Assembly (NCBI GenBank): GCA_002081555.1
Contig: MZNV01002923.1
Span: forward strand, 1 to 20,973
From: Protostelium mycophagum
Taxonomy: Eukaryota > Evosea > Variosea > Protosteliida > Protosteliaceae
Reading direction: 5' to 3'
DNA length: 20,973 nt
Part shown: positions 20,331 through 20,973 of the stretch, piece by piece
How the letters are laid out: each line of letters opens with the position of its first letter
Numbering within the stretch: position 1 is the first letter of the stretch
Made by a program: the position numbers and the translations under genes
The notes under the pieces: generated by a model
Told to the model about the DNA's origin: nothing
Databases searched by the model: none
Seen by the model: only the letters and a program-made list of their open reading frames with translations

Positions 20331-20718
20331 AGAGATTATTCTCAAACAAAAATATAAATACCAGATGAGAAATTTGATAAAATCAAACAATTAATACTAA
20401 ATAATAAAAAGTGCCTAAAAAATAGAGGGGTGTGGCAATTGCAAAATAAATTTATAAATCCTTAGAGTGCAAGAACATTGTTCTGTTCCTTATGTTCCAG
20501 AACATTAGAGATTCTGAAGAACAGGGACAGAAACTAAAGATCTGCAGAGTCTAGAGCTAACTTAACTCTAATTTCTAAGCAAGTCTATAATTGAGTCAAC
20601 AGCAAATAGACAGATCAACACAAGAACAAATTATCAAGTCTAGATTGATACAATAAAAACTGTATAAGTAAACAAGTACTTTGTTATCTTTAAAAGAGGT
20701 GCCACCACCTATGTAGAA

Positions 20719-20751
20719 TACCAAAATAAATTTAGAGAAATTATTTTGGTA
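20719..20751. repeat. Strong hairpin in AT-rich DNA
   Basis: TACCAAAATAA-ATTT pairs with AAATTATTTTGGTA around a 4-nt AGAG loop. This gives a 14-bp stem with a single bulged A. It lies in the AT-rich non-coding right end. It could be a small inverted-repeat element or an RNA processing structure. Confidence 0.6.
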
Positions 20752-20973
20752 GTTTTGGTTTCTGAAGAAATCTTGATGGAACTGACTTAAATAATTAATT
20801 GTTTAATAATAAAAATAGAAATAAAGTATATTATATAAATACAATATGAAATAACAACTAACACTCACCTTATTGTGATACATCACAGTCATCATACCCT
20901 AATGTTTATTTCCTACGTCCACCTTAAAGGTAGAACGCAACAGTGAATGATAGGCGGCTCAAGTAACCTGCAT

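Larger units (their letters stand above)
19566..20973. other. Right-hand region without a confidently assigned gene
   Basis: These 1.4 kb hold no frame with recognisable domains. Two perfect donor-like AAG|GTGAGTTT sites occur on the plus strand at 19847 and 20144, each after a short open stretch, with similar sequence after each. A stop-free plus-strand run ends at 20143. From about 20330 the sequence is strongly AT-rich. On the minus strand an AAG|GTGAGTG donor lies at about 20872, so a minus-strand exon may enter from the right edge. The promoter of the helicase-RBR gene should also lie here. Confidence 0.5.

Overview
The window is protein-coding nuclear DNA from a eukaryote. It is gene-dense, with genes cut by many very short spliceosomal introns (mostly 36-60 nt, GTRAG donors, YAG acceptors). 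The mix of plant-like, animal-like and protist-like families, together with the tiny introns, suggests a free-living protist. An amoebozoan such as a protosteloid amoeba is my best guess, but this is inference only. I see no rRNA, intact tRNA, CRISPR array, insertion sequence or bacterial operon.

Layout, left to right. (1) 1-4041, minus strand: a secreted or membrane leucine-rich-repeat (LRR) protein with about 33 repeats, running off the left edge in a juxtamembrane-type domain. (2) 4042-5302: a divergent spacer with palindromes and one copy of a repeat also found near the right end. (3) 5303-7401, plus strand: a five-pass membrane protein with prominin/tweety-like topology and a PPxY motif in its tail. 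(4) 7813-8574, plus strand: TRAP-beta (SSR2), the beta subunit of the ER translocon-associated protein complex, 183 residues in four exons. (5) 9230-12895, plus strand: a PH-RhoGAP protein with a long polyproline tail. (6) 13181-19565, minus strand and convergent with (5): a large multidomain protein with four Nab2-like CCCH zinc fingers, a DEAH-box helicase core with HA2 and OB-type regions, RNA-binding-like modules and a C-terminal RING-IBR-RING E3 ligase module. (7) 19566-20973: mostly non-coding and increasingly AT-rich, with possible unassigned exons, a strong hairpin and the second repeat copy.

The genes do not form an obvious pathway. Three act at membranes (LRR protein, five-pass protein, TRAP-beta), one is a Rho-family signalling regulator and one joins RNA and ubiquitin functions. 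The most unusual locus is the CCCH-DEAH-RBR gene. Its helicase motif VI reads QRKGQAGQ instead of QRxGRxGR, so both arginine-finger positions are glutamine, while Walker A, DEAH, SAT, motif V and the RBR zinc ligands look intact.

Exon joins were deduced by hand from reading frame, splice consensus and family patterns. The joins for the five-pass protein and TRAP-beta add up to whole codons. Some joins in the LRR, RhoGAP and helicase genes remain uncertain and are flagged.
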